A stretch of 41,703 nt of DNA, taken from CATOSD01 sp034422735 (GTDB lineage Bacteria; Chloroflexota; Dehalococcoidia; Lucifugimonadales; CATOSD01). A model generated the notes under the pieces. That model made no database searches and was not told the origin of the DNA. It saw nothing but the letters and a program-made list of their open reading frames with translations. The DNA lies in contig DAOUJL010000047.1 in the NCBI GenBank assembly GCA_034422735.1, forward strand, positions 1 through 41,703, in the 5' to 3' direction. This document shows, piece by piece, positions 22,907 to 31,052 of the stretch (position 1 is the first letter of the stretch; the number at the start of each line of letters is the position of its first letter). The position numbers and the translations under genes are program-made.

Positions 22907-23895
22907 ACCCCTTCCGATTCGTGGACGCCCAGTCGCCCGAGCACGCCGTCTCCTTGCTGGAGGCCGACCCCTCCGGCGCGAGGCCGCTCGCGGGCGGCAC
23001 CGACCTGATGGGCGAGATCAAAGAGGGCGTCGTGGAGCCGGCGACGCTGGTGAGCCTGGCGTCGCTGCCGAGCATGTCGGGCGTCGAGCGCACCGCGGAC
23101 GGCCTGGCCATCGGCGCGATGACCACGCTGGCCGAGCTGGAGGGCGACGAGTCCCTAGCGCGCGACTACCCCGCGCTGGCGCGGGCGGTCGCGTCCGTCG
23201 CCACGCCGCAGATACGCAACGTGGGCACGCTGGGCGGCAACCTGTGCCAGAGGCCGCGCTGCTGGTACTACCGCAGCCCGCTGTTCGACTGCCGCAAGAA
23301 GGGCGGCGCCATCTGCTTCGCGGTCAACGGCAGCAGCAAGTACCACGCCATCCTGGGCGGCGTGGACTGCTACATCGTCCATCCGTCGGACATCGCGCCC
23401 GTCCTCATCGCGCTGAACGCCACCGCCACCATTGCCGGCCCGAACGGCACGCGGATCCTGCCGCTTGAAGAATTTTTCGCAGGCCCTGAGCGCAATATCG
23501 AAGCGGAAACGGTGCTGGAGCCGGGCGAGTTGCTGACGCGCGTCTTCGTCCCCGCGCCCTTCTCGGGCCAGCGCAGCGTCTACCTGAAGGCCCTCGAGCG
23601 CAGGGCGCAGGACTTCGCGCTCGCCAGCGTCGCCGCCAGCCTGCGCGTGTCCGGCGGTGTCGTCGAGCGCGCCTCGCTCGTGCTCGGCGGCGTGGCCCCG
23701 ACGCCCTGGCGCGCGGCGGTCGCGGAGGACGCGCTGCGCGGCGCGCCCGTCGCCGAGGTCGACGCGGACGCGGTCGGGCAACTCGCCGTCCGCGACGCCC
23801 GGCCACTGCGCGACAACCACTTCAAGGTGCGCCTCGCCGCCTCCCTCGTCCGCCGCGCGCTCGCCACGCTGCTCGATGACACAGAGCGCAGGTGA
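22903..23895 (+). CDS. molybdenum hydroxylase medium subunit (FAD, probable [4Fe-4S])
   Basis: A 330-residue FAD-binding subunit starting at GTG 22903 inside the large-subunit stop. FAD motifs are ARPLAGGTDLMGEIK (residues 26-40) and TPQIRNVGTLGGNL (101-114). Right after the second lies a cysteine-rich stretch, Cys115, 120, 130 and 138, then Cys156 before YIVHPSDIAPVLIAL. This insert matches the PaoB/YagS-like and 4-hydroxybenzoyl-CoA-reductase-like FAD subunits that bind an extra [4Fe-4S] cluster, and is absent from plain CO dehydrogenase subunits. The C-terminal domain (from about 200) ends ...RALATLLDD. It completes the trimer. The extra cluster is inferred from spacing. Confidence 0.92.
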   Translation: MNPFRFVDAQSPEHAVSLLEADPSGARPLAGGTDLMGEIKEGVVEPATLVSLASLPSMSGVERTADGLAIGAMTTLAELEGDESLARDYPALARAVASVATPQIRNVGTLGGNLCQRPRCWYYRSPLFDCRKKGGAICFAVNGSSKYHAILGGVDCYIVHPSDIAPVLIALNATATIAGPNGTRILPLEEFFAGPERNIEAETVLEPGELLTRVFVPAPFSGQRSVYLKALERRAQDFALASVAASLRVSGGVVERASLVLGGVAPTPWRAAVAEDALRGAPVAEVDADAVGQLAVRDARPLRDNHFKVRLAASLVRRALATLLDDTERR

Positions 23896-23907
23896 AGCCA
23901 GTACCAA

Positions 23908-23940
23908 AACTCGCCAGAAAACTGTCGCATCTGGCAAGTT
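23908..23940. promoter_or_regulatory. inverted repeat upstream of the DUF433 antitoxin
   Basis: AACTCGCCAG (23908-23917) and CTGGCAAGTT (23931-23940) form a 10-bp inverted repeat with one wobble and a 13-base centre, between the hydroxylase stop and the antitoxin gene. It may be a terminator-like hairpin without T-run or an operator for the antitoxin. A weak TTGAAA...TTAGCA pair follows it. Confidence 0.35.
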
Positions 23941-24051
23941 GGGCTCCGTTTGAAATCGGGACTTTTGGGGTGTTAGCATGGTTACAAGACCTCAAGATCA
24001 AGTGGTCCTGAATAGGGGCACAATCCCCAAAGAAATCACCGGGAGCAAGAG

Positions 24052-24666
24052 ATGTACTCGACTCGCATGGCTGCCAAGGTGGCGCGGATACCGCGGCCGC
24101 AGTTTCAGTCTTGGATAAGGTCCAGGCTCCTGAAGCCCTACAAGTTCAGCTACGACGGCAGGAAGGAAAACACTTACTCTTACGACGACCTGCTCCTGAT
24201 GCGTCTGATTGCCCAGCTGAGAGAGAATGGCGCGAAGCCTAAAGCCATAAGGGTAGCGTTAGAGACGATGGAGACGCTGTGTGGTGGTGATAAGGGCGCA
24301 TGGAAGAAGTTCTGGATAGGCGTGGCCGATGGATTCGTCGTGGCGACTCGGCATGAAACAGAGTGGCAGGAATGGAATCCTATTGCCGCGTCGGAAGGAC
24401 CACAGAAGCTGGCCGTGGTCTTTTTCCCCCAACTGTTCGAGGAATTGAAAAACGAGTTGGTTCCGCCCGACAGGTTCACCCAGATTGATGTTAACCCCGA
24501 CGTATTGGGGGGTTCTCCCACAGTCCGGGGAACGCGCATATCTACCAACGCCGTGATGTCCGTACTGAAGGGTGATGGCGATCCGACTGAAGTCTATCCT
24601 GAACTCACGAGAGAGCAAGTTGCGGAAGTGTGCGACTATGAGGAGTCGTTCCTCCGGGCTGCGTAG
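24052..24666 (+). CDS. VapB45-like antitoxin: HTH plus DUF433
   Basis: A 204-residue two-domain protein. Residues about 1-75 resemble a MerR-like helix-turn-helix (AAKVARIPRPQFQSWIRSR, then YSYDDLLLMRLIAQLRENG). Residues about 148-204 are a DUF433 domain (VLGGSPTVRGTRISTNAVMS ... YPELTREQVAEVCDYEE). This domain order is that of VapB45-type antitoxins, which pair with a downstream PIN-like toxin. The ribosome site is GGGAG, 6-9 bases before ATG 24052. The toxin should begin at or just after the stop; here only its 3' part remains in another frame (see next entry), so the antitoxin is left without a working partner. GC is lower than in the hydroxylase operon, consistent with independent acquisition. 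Confidence 0.8.
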   Translation: MYSTRMAAKVARIPRPQFQSWIRSRLLKPYKFSYDGRKENTYSYDDLLLMRLIAQLRENGAKPKAIRVALETMETLCGGDKGAWKKFWIGVADGFVVATRHETEWQEWNPIAASEGPQKLAVVFFPQLFEELKNELVPPDRFTQIDVNPDVLGGSPTVRGTRISTNAVMSVLKGDGDPTEVYPELTREQVAEVCDYEESFLRAA

Positions 24667-24976
24667 CGACCATCGAGTGCTAGTGACGCTGGACAAGGGT
24701 ATACCTTCACAGCGTTACGTCGCCCAGTTCTCCGAGCGCGGTTTAACCGTTGTGCTTCTCCGCTGGAAGACCTCGTCTCCCAAGGACTTTGAAGAGATGG
24801 TTAGCCGAATCTTGTCCGATGGTCGCCGCTGGGAGCAAGCCGCTGCCGAGTTTCCTCATGTGATTAGCGCCAACAGGCATCGTTCACGATACCGACAAGT
24901 GGGGGATATTCCGTTTTTGAATCCTGCTTCTTCCGCCTCAGAACCTCCATCACAGGAAGACAAGGCAGATAGATGA
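24662..24976 (+). pseudogene. truncated DUF5615/VapC45-type PIN-like toxin
   Basis: Immediately downstream of the antitoxin, in the +1 frame relative to it, an open stretch reads HRVLVTLDKGIPSQRYVAQF, then RGLTVVLLRWKTSSPKDFEE. This matches the middle and end of PIN-like toxins of the DUF5615/Mut7-C type, where the (V)LVT.D.. strand carries an acidic active-site residue. The first third, normally starting with a FL.DE.(L/V) strand holding the first catalytic Asp, is absent: the antitoxin codons run straight into the mid-domain. A GTG at 24677 could start a short protein, but without the first Asp it should not be an active RNase. A clean deletion at the antitoxin/toxin junction is the simplest explanation. 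Confidence 0.65.
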
Positions 24977-25046
24977 ATACCTGGAATCGAGAAGTGAGAA
25001 CGGCGCCGAAACTGGCTTGGGGCAGGGAAAAGGAGTGACTGCGAAC

Positions 25047-25778
25047 ATGGTCAGACTGGTTTTCGTTGCCGTCGTACTCGTCTCCCTGTGCCTGTCGTGC
25101 GTCGGAGGATCCGAGCAGGTCAGGATGGGCACCGAAGGCGCTTACGAGCCTTACAATTTCTTGGACGACGCCGGCGAGGTCGTCGGATTCGAGCGCGAGC
25201 TTGGCGACGAGTTGTGCAGGCGGGCCGACCTCGAATGCACCTGGGTCACCAACGAGTGGGACACCATCATCCCCAACCTGCTGGACGACCAGTACGACAC
25301 CATCATGGCCGGCATGAGCATCACCGAGGAGCGCGACGAGGTCATCGACTTCACGCAACCCTACATCCCGCCCATCCCGTCGGTCTACGTGGCGCTCGCG
25401 GGCGCAGGCGACGACGCGGTCGACGGCACGGTAGCCGCGCAGGTCGCCACCATCCACGCCGACCACCTGTCCGCGTCGGGCGCGACGCTCGTCGAGTACG
25501 AGCTGGCCGAACAGGTCATCGCAGCCGTGCTGAACGGCGAGGCTGACGCGGCCCTGGTGGACCGCGAGTTCGCCCATGAGCACATCGCCGCGAACGCAGG
25601 CAGGCTGGCCGTCGTCGGGCCGGACGTGCCTCTCGACTCCGGCATCGGCATAGGCGTCCGGGAGGGGGACGTGGAACTGAGAGAGAAGCTGGACGCCGCC
25701 ATCTCCGCCATGAAAGACGACGGCTCGCTGAACGCCCTCATCAGAAAGTGGTTCGATGCCGACGCCGACACCTTCTGA
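25047..25778 (+). CDS. amino-acid-type ABC solute-binding lipoprotein (SBP family 3)
   Basis: A 243-residue lipoprotein. ATG 25047 is preferred because it directly opens the signal sequence (MVRLVFVAVVLVSLCLSC, lipidated Cys18) with AGGAG 11 bases upstream; GTG 25035 is an alternative. The mature part is a family-3 periplasmic binding protein: VRMGTEGAYEPYNFLDDAGE, VGFERELGDELCRR, the domain hinge WDTIIPNLLDDQYDTIMAGM, SITEERDEVIDFTQPYIPP, and the late DGSLNALIRKWF helix. Such proteins capture polar amino acids. No permease or ATPase gene is adjacent; instead a leucine-type dehydrogenase follows after 30 bp, which supports an amino-acid ligand. The transporter partner must be elsewhere, or the protein acts as a sensor. 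Confidence 0.88.
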   Translation: MVRLVFVAVVLVSLCLSCVGGSEQVRMGTEGAYEPYNFLDDAGEVVGFERELGDELCRRADLECTWVTNEWDTIIPNLLDDQYDTIMAGMSITEERDEVIDFTQPYIPPIPSVYVALAGAGDDAVDGTVAAQVATIHADHLSASGATLVEYELAEQVIAAVLNGEADAALVDREFAHEHIAANAGRLAVVGPDVPLDSGIGIGVREGDVELREKLDAAISAMKDDGSLNALIRKWFDADADTF

Positions 25779-25808
25779 CCGCCATCCTTTGCCAAAGGAG
25801 GTCCAGCC

Positions 25809-26891
25809 GTGAACATCTTCGACTACATGGATGAGTACGACTACGAACAACTGGCGATGTACACCGACAAGCAGTCTGGCCTCAGGGCGCTGGTGTGCAT
25901 ACACGACACCACGCTCGGCCCCGCCTGCGGCGGCACCCGCATGTGGCCCTTCGCAACCGAGGAAGAGGCCATCGTCGACGTGCTGCGGCTGGCGCGTGCC
26001 ATGACCTACAAGTCCGCCCTGGCCGGGCTGGACCTCGGCGGCGGCAAGGCGCTCATCATCGGCGACCCGCGCACCGACAAATCCGAGGCGCTGTTCCGCG
26101 CGCACGGCCGGTTCGTCAACACCCTGGGCGGACGGTTCCTCACCACCGAGGACGTGGGCACGGTTGTCGAAGACATCGTCCAAATGCGAAAGGAGACCCC
26201 CTACGCCGCCGGGCTGCCCGAGTCCATGGGCGGGCTGGGCGGCGCAGAGGTCATCACCGGATACGGCCTGTACAAGGGCGTCCAGGCGTGCTGCGCCGAG
26301 GTGTTCGGCTCCGATTCCCTGGAGGGCAGGACCGTGGCCATCCAGGGCTTCGGCAAGGTCGCGTCCAACTTCGCCCGGCACCTCATCGAGGACGGCGCCA
26401 GCATCATCGCCTCGGACATCGACGAGGGCCGGATCGCGCTGGCGACCGAGATGGGCGCAACCATCGTCGCCCCGGAGGACATCTACGACGCGGAGTGCGA
26501 CGTATTCTCCCCGTGCGCGCTCGGCGGGGTGCTCAACAGCGACACGATTCCGCGGCTCCGGGCGCCCATAGTGGCGGGGGCGGCCAACAACCAGCTTCTG
26601 GAAGACCGGCACGCCGCCGAGCTGCGGGACGCCGGCGTACTCTACGCACCCGACTTCGCCATCAACTCCGGCGGCGTCATCGCGATCGCCTGCGAGCTGG
26701 CCGGCTACGGTCGGGACGCCGCGCTAGACATGGCCACCGGGGTGTACCAGACCATTTCGGACGTGATAGCCCGCTCGAAATCGGACGGCGTCACCACCGC
26801 CTATGCCGCCAACCGCCTGGCCGAGGCCAGGATCGAAAGCGTCCGAAACGTGAGGGACGTGTACGGCGGCGGGGCTCGGCCTGGGGTGTGA
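25809..26891 (+). CDS. leucine/valine/phenylalanine-type amino acid dehydrogenase
   Basis: A 360-residue NAD-dependent dehydrogenase of the Glu/Leu/Phe/Val family, leucine type by length and motifs. The substrate domain has CIHDTTLGPACGGTRMWPF, then MTYKSALAGLDLGGGKALII with Lys68 and catalytic Lys80. The Rossmann domain has VAIQGFGKVASNFARHL (GxGxxA around 180-185) and ASDID, whose Asp selects NAD. The PIVAGAANNQLLED and FAINSGGVIAIACEL blocks complete the family pattern. It deaminates branched-chain or aromatic amino acids to 2-oxo acids, reversibly. GTG start behind a perfect AAAGGAGGT site. Likely co-expressed with the amino-acid-binding lipoprotein 30 bp upstream; the 2-oxo acid product could feed a ThDP decarboxylase such as the one at 15016 (inference). 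Confidence 0.92.
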   Translation: MNIFDYMDEYDYEQLAMYTDKQSGLRALVCIHDTTLGPACGGTRMWPFATEEEAIVDVLRLARAMTYKSALAGLDLGGGKALIIGDPRTDKSEALFRAHGRFVNTLGGRFLTTEDVGTVVEDIVQMRKETPYAAGLPESMGGLGGAEVITGYGLYKGVQACCAEVFGSDSLEGRTVAIQGFGKVASNFARHLIEDGASIIASDIDEGRIALATEMGATIVAPEDIYDAECDVFSPCALGGVLNSDTIPRLRAPIVAGAANNQLLEDRHAAELRDAGVLYAPDFAINSGGVIAIACELAGYGRDAALDMATGVYQTISDVIARSKSDGVTTAYAANRLAEARIESVRNVRDVYGGGARPGV

Positions 26892-26984
26892 TACAAGGTC
26901 CAGAGCGGCGAAAGGTGCCGCCGCGGATATTTGGAGATAGGGGGTCCAACCGTAGCGCCGGCTTCGACCAGAAAACCGCCTGGA

Positions 26985-27392
26985 CTACTCACTCTCGAAC
27001 GGATTTAGTATCTCTACACCAAACTGGGCGAAATCGCGCACGTTGCGAGTGACCACCGTCAACCGGTGAACCGTAGCTGTCGCGGCGATCATGGCGTCTT
27101 CGAACAATGTGTCAGACCTACCGTGCATAAGGCGAGCCCACTCCCGGAACGCCGTCGCGTCCATCTCCAGCACGCCGAAAGAGACCAGAACTCTGTCCAG
27201 CCACGTTTCCAACTCCTCTGCCTTGGTCTCGTCCTGCTCCCGGGTAATCTCAATCCCCGCCTGTATCTCCCCAATCGTTACGGCAGACACGAATAGTAGT
27301 TCCCCAGGCACGTGTCCCAGCCATTCCAGAACGGCTCCATGAGGGCGGGGGCGTCGTAGTTCTGACACAACGTTGGTGTCGAGAAGGTACAT
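26985..27392 (-). CDS. VapC/FitB-type PIN-domain toxin
   Basis: A 135-residue PIN-domain RNase with all acidic residues in place: Asp5 (YLLDTNVVSEL), Glu42 (TIGEIQAGIE) and Asp99 (FEDAMIAATA), plus Asn/Asp in TRNVRDF near residue 117-120. This is the metal-binding set for endoribonuclease activity. The length and the VVSELRRP, LFVSAVTIGEIQ and GVEILNPF segments match FitB/VapC toxins. It starts at ATG 27392, 3 bases after the antitoxin stop, as in a translationally coupled toxin-antitoxin operon. It is the only intact pair in the window. Targets are usually tRNA or rRNA but cannot be predicted here. Confidence 0.9.
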   Translation of the reverse strand: MYLLDTNVVSELRRPRPHGAVLEWLGHVPGELLFVSAVTIGEIQAGIEITREQDETKAEELETWLDRVLVSFGVLEMDATAFREWARLMHGRSDTLFEDAMIAATATVHRLTVVTRNVRDFAQFGVEILNPFESE

Positions 27393-27395
27393 CGA

Positions 27396-27656
27396 CTACT
27401 GCACAGGTGAGGGGGTCCGGCGCCGATGCCTACGACGCGGCGGCGTGAGCTCTTCGGTACGAGCCTCAGGCGCCAGGAGCAGTTCCTTCAGATCCGGCCT
27501 CGTCATGCGTTCCAATCTGCGCCATTGCTCAATGGGGAGAAGAACGGCAGTTTCCACTCCACGTCTCGTTACTATCTGCGGCCCTTCGGCGAGGGCAGTG
27601 TCGAGTAGCTCGCTGAATCTGGACTTGGCATCTTGAACCGGCCATGTCTTGCTCAT
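27396..27656 (-). CDS. Phd/YefM-type antitoxin
   Basis: An 86-residue antitoxin. The N-terminal Phd/YefM fold is clear: TWPVQDAKSRFSELLDTALA, then EGPQIVTRRGVETAVLLPIE and W.RLER. The C-terminal tail is basic (PPRRRHRRRTPSPVQ), which is unusual because toxin-wrapping tails are often acidic; the segment RPDLKELLLAPEART before it could be the toxin-binding part. ATG 27656 is supported by TTGGAG 7 bases upstream; a longer frame starting at 27668 is less likely. First gene of the operon with the PIN toxin; family members repress their own promoter. Confidence 0.85.
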   Translation of the reverse strand: MSKTWPVQDAKSRFSELLDTALAEGPQIVTRRGVETAVLLPIEQWRRLERMTRPDLKELLLAPEARTEELTPPRRRHRRRTPSPVQ

Positions 27657-27776
27657 GGTGCACTCCAATTTGGACTATCTGACTAGCTACCAGACTAGGC
27701 TTATCGGGTACCGATGTCAAATCGGACAGGTGCCATTCCGGCCCCCGCGCCGCAGTCCGGGGCGCACCCGCCCGCG

Positions 27777-28151
27777 CTAGCCAAGCGTCACCTCGATCAG
27801 GCAGCTCCCGCGCACCCAGTCCTCCACGTCATCCATCGGCTGGCCCTGCCTGAACGGGGACGCCTCCTTCAGCCGCGTGAGCACGCTGCGGCGCTCGTCC
27901 TCGTCGGTGATGGCGCGCGCCGTAGCCGGCACGTCCGCCTGAATCGTCTCCTTCAAGTGGTAGGTGAACTCCGGGTTCGCCACGAGGTTCGCGTACCAGC
28001 TCCGCCGCCCCGGCGACGCCGCCAGCAGCACCATGCCGTCCACGTAGTGCGACCATATCTCGATGCGCCGGGCCTCGCCGGTCTTCCGGCCCGTGGTCGT
28101 AATGTCGATGGTCATATCTACGCTCAGCGCGTTCCTTATGTTCTCATCCAT
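27777..28151 (-). CDS. deazaflavin-dependent nitroreductase-family protein, short form
   Basis: A 124-residue member of the same F420H2-dependent reductase/DUF385-like family as the gene at 14567, but diverged. Marks are DITTTGRKTGEARRIEIW (the T.GRK.G..R phosphate-binding strand-turn), VLLAASPGRRSWYANLVANP (the deazaflavin ring-contact block) and FTYHLKETIQADVPATARAI. It lacks the long N-terminal helix of its relative. It lies 3 bases after the stop of the NucS-like nuclease gene on the same strand, so the two may be co-transcribed, though a functional link is not obvious. Substrate unknown. Confidence 0.85.
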   Translation of the reverse strand: MDENIRNALSVDMTIDITTTGRKTGEARRIEIWSHYVDGMVLLAASPGRRSWYANLVANPEFTYHLKETIQADVPATARAITDEDERRSVLTRLKEASPFRQGQPMDDVEDWVRGSCLIEVTLG

Positions 28152-28154
28152 AAG

Positions 28155-29330
28155 TCATTCTCCCTGTCCCGTTCTGCCGGAAACACTCTCAGCAGCTTCC
28201 TGATAAGCCTCTTCGATAACCTTCAAGATGTCGTCCCGCTTTTGGCTGGTCCTAGCCGTGGACAGTCTGCGGTACCGGACCCCTTGCGACTTGGCAGGGC
28301 CTATTAGCTCGTCGCTGAGCTTCAGCGCCCTAGGGGCATACTTCGCCCAAGCCGGCCAGGTGCTTATCTCTCCAACTCCTTCTTTGAACAGCAGATTGTT
28401 GAACGACACCAAGGCCTCAGTTTCACCTGGGATGCGGAGCTCCAAACGGAAGTAGTTTCTCTCTCCACCCCTCCTGTTCTTTATGTTGGTGTAGAGCTCC
28501 GCGAGTTTCTTACTCTCCAGACCAAGCGCGCACTCATAGAGACGCCTCAGATCCGGTTGGAATCTCTCCTCCGATCTTGCGATGCTTTCCTCAAAGGCTT
28601 TCCCGCCGGGCACAACCTGCGTTCCTCTCGTCTCCTGCTCCCGCGCTCTCGTTTCCTGTTCCCGTCTCCCGAGTCGAGTCTGATAATTCTCCGCTTCCGG
28701 TAGAGGGATCACCACGCTGGTCTCAATGAGAATCTCAGCTCCATTCCTGTGTGGCCGCAACCTGATACACTTGATCTCCTGGCCGGCGTCCCTCAGCCAG
28801 GAATCGTTCAGCCACATCACGCACGTGGTCAGTTCTTTGCCGAAATTTTCCGCCGCCAGGATCAACCTGGGTGTTTTGGTATGGACGGCAACACTGCCTG
28901 GCTCCGTGACTCCGAGATGTTCCTGAATCCTGCTCTCGGCATCCTCCTCTTGGGCTCTCCCATCATCGCGGGCTCGCTTGTCCAGATACTCCTGGAAGGT
29001 GTCCACAATCTGCTCGTCCGTCATGTTGGCAACCATGGCCGCATACCGGAGAGCCTGGAGTTCCATGTTCCTCCCAGTCCTTCCACGCTTCAGTTCGATG
29101 ACCACCAGCCGTCCCTCTGCATCCAGTCCCAGCAGGTCGATCCGTCGATTCGAGTCTTCCCATTCCCCGAACTCTTCTGCAATAATCAACAGCCCTTCTT
29201 CGAGCACTTCCGGCTGGTCGCGCAAGATGCGCTGCAAGTCAGACCGCTCCAGCACCCCTTCCTCACCGAATGTAGTCTGATCAACCTTTGCTAGCTCGCC
29301 TCTGTCATTCGACAACTTGTAGATTGCCAT
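28155..29330 (-). CDS. NucS/DUF91-like nuclease-fold protein
   Basis: A 391-residue protein with an N-terminal PD-(D/E)xK nuclease core of the NucS type: RIDLLGLDAEGRLVVIELKR (Asp65, Glu79 and Lys81) followed by ALRYAAMVANMTDEQI. NucS-like proteins cut mismatched or branched DNA. The C-terminal part (about 200-391) has helical segments (GRREQETRAREQETR), then RNYFRLELRIPGE and a basic tail, and is not recognised; it could bind DNA or a partner. The N-terminal oligomerisation domain of archaeal NucS is missing, so this is a nuclease-fold relative rather than NucS itself. ATG 29330 has GGAGA 8 bases upstream. GC is below the neighbours, suggesting an accessory gene, perhaps in defence. Confidence 0.7.
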   Translation of the reverse strand: MAIYKLSNDRGELAKVDQTTFGEEGVLERSDLQRILRDQPEVLEEGLLIIAEEFGEWEDSNRRIDLLGLDAEGRLVVIELKRGRTGRNMELQALRYAAMVANMTDEQIVDTFQEYLDKRARDDGRAQEEDAESRIQEHLGVTEPGSVAVHTKTPRLILAAENFGKELTTCVMWLNDSWLRDAGQEIKCIRLRPHRNGAEILIETSVVIPLPEAENYQTRLGRREQETRAREQETRGTQVVPGGKAFEESIARSEERFQPDLRRLYECALGLESKKLAELYTNIKNRRGGERNYFRLELRIPGETEALVSFNNLLFKEGVGEISTWPAWAKYAPRALKLSDELIGPAKSQGVRYRRLSTARTSQKRDDILKVIEEAYQEAAESVSGRTGQGE

Positions 29331-29471
29331 GCACATTCTCTCCAAGCGATTCCCGGCGCGATTCGAGAAAGACCCTTACCTGCCCCCGCTAGTTGTACCA
29401 CCCACCCCGCCGGCCCGACAACCCTCGACCCACCACGTACCCTACCGCCTCACCCATGTACAATAGCCCAG

Positions 29472-30998
29472 ATGGAAACAAACGCACACCCCGCCCGCGT
29501 CATCATGGTGCAGGGCACCTCGTCCCACGCGGGCAAGTCCGTTATCGCCACCGCGCTCTGCCGCATCTTCGCGCAGGACGGCCTCCGCGTCGCGCCGTTC
29601 AAGGCGCAGAACATGTCCCTCAACTCCTACGCCACACCGGATGGCGCCGAAATCGGCCGCTCCCAGGCCGTCCAGGCCGCCGCCGCGTTCGCTGTCCCGC
29701 GCGCCGAGATGAACCCCGTCCTGCTCAAGCCGGAGGGCGAGCGCCGCTCCCAGGTCGTCCTGATGGGCCGACCCCTCAAGGCCGCCTCCGTGCGCGAGTA
29801 CCACGCCATGAAGCCGCGCGTCTGGGACACCGTGACCGCCGCGCTCGCCACCCTGCGCGCGGACAACGACGTGGTGGTGATCGAGGGCGCCGGCAGCCCC
29901 GCCGAGATCAACCTCAAGCGCAACGACATCGTGAACATGCGCGTCGCCCTCCACGCCCAGGCACCCGTCCTGCTGGTGGGCGACATCGACCGCGGCGGCG
30001 TCTTCGCCCAGATCGTGGGCACCATGGAGCTGCTGGAGCCGGAGGAGCGGGCGCTGGTGAAGGGCCACGTGATCAACAAGTTCCGGGGCGACCCGTCCCT
30101 GCTCGGCTCGGGGCTGGACTTCCTGCACGAGCGCACCGGCGTCCCCGTCGCGGGCGTGATACCCCACTTCACCGACATCCTCATACCCGAGGAGGACTCG
30201 CTCGGCCTGGAACCCAGGACCCGCTACAACGGCGAGGCGGCCGTGGACGTCGCGGTCATGCGCCTGCCCCACGTCGCCAACTTCGACGACTTCGATCCGC
30301 TGCACAACGAGCCCGCCGTCGCCGTGCGCTACATCGGACGCGCCGACGAGTTCGGCGACCCCGACCTGGTGGTCATCCCCGGCAGCAAGACCACCGTCGC
30401 CGACCTGGACTGGCTGCGCGCCACCGGCCTCGCCGAGCGGGTGCTCGCCCACCGCCGCGCCGGCGCGCCCGTCGTCGGCATCTGCGCCGGCTACCAGATG
30501 CTGGGCGACGCGCTGCTGGACCCGGACGGCGTGGAGTCACCCAGGGCGCGCACCGAGGGCCTGGGCCTGCTGCCCGCCTCCACCACCTTCACGGCGAGCA
30601 AGTCGACCCACCAGGTGAAGGGGAGCGTGGTCGAGGCCCGCGGCCTCCTGGCCGGCTGCGGCGGCGCGGGCGTCACCGCCTACGAGATACACATGGGCGT
30701 CACGACGCACGAGCGCCTGACGCACCCGTTCGTCCTGGAGTCCCGGTCAGGCCAGACGGTCGACCTGCCCGACGGCGCGATGGACTCCGACGGCCTGACG
30801 CTCGGCACGTACCTCCACGGCCTCTTCCACAACCGCGCCATCCGCCGGTCCATACTGGAGTGCGCCGCGCGGCGAAGGGGCGTGGCACTGCCGCCGCCCG
30901 CGGACGACGTGGAGCCCAGCGCCGAGTACGACAAGCTCGCCGCGCTGGTGCGCCGGCACCTGGACATGGAGCTAGTCTACCGCGTCACCGGCCTCTAG
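29472..30998 (+). CDS. cobQ: cobyric acid synthase
   Basis: A 508-residue glutamine-dependent amidotransferase of full family length. The N-terminal dethiobiotin-synthetase-like domain has the P-loop GTSSHAGKS (15-23), APFKAQNMSLNS and VVVIEGAGSPAEINL. The C-terminal class I glutaminase domain has the nucleophile Cys338 in VVGICAGYQMLG and His449 in GTYLHGLFHN. It amidates the b, d, e and g side chains of adenosylcobyrinic acid diamide in B12 synthesis, in the cytoplasm. No other cobalamin gene lies near, so the pathway is dispersed or the cell amidates salvaged precursors. The start METNAHPARVIMVQGTSS fits the family; the ribosome site is weak. GC is very high and regular, unlike the accessory genes on either side. 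Confidence 0.95.
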   Translation: METNAHPARVIMVQGTSSHAGKSVIATALCRIFAQDGLRVAPFKAQNMSLNSYATPDGAEIGRSQAVQAAAAFAVPRAEMNPVLLKPEGERRSQVVLMGRPLKAASVREYHAMKPRVWDTVTAALATLRADNDVVVIEGAGSPAEINLKRNDIVNMRVALHAQAPVLLVGDIDRGGVFAQIVGTMELLEPEERALVKGHVINKFRGDPSLLGSGLDFLHERTGVPVAGVIPHFTDILIPEEDSLGLEPRTRYNGEAAVDVAVMRLPHVANFDDFDPLHNEPAVAVRYIGRADEFGDPDLVVIPGSKTTVADLDWLRATGLAERVLAHRRAGAPVVGICAGYQMLGDALLDPDGVESPRARTEGLGLLPASTTFTASKSTHQVKGSVVEARGLLAGCGGAGVTAYEIHMGVTTHERLTHPFVLESRSGQTVDLPDGAMDSDGLTLGTYLHGLFHNRAIRRSILECAARRRGVALPPPADDVEPSAEYDKLAALVRRHLDMELVYRVTGL

Positions 30999-31052
30999 AA
31001 CGCCACAGACTCAAGAACCGGGCCTCGTCCATTGGACAATCAACCAGCTCAT

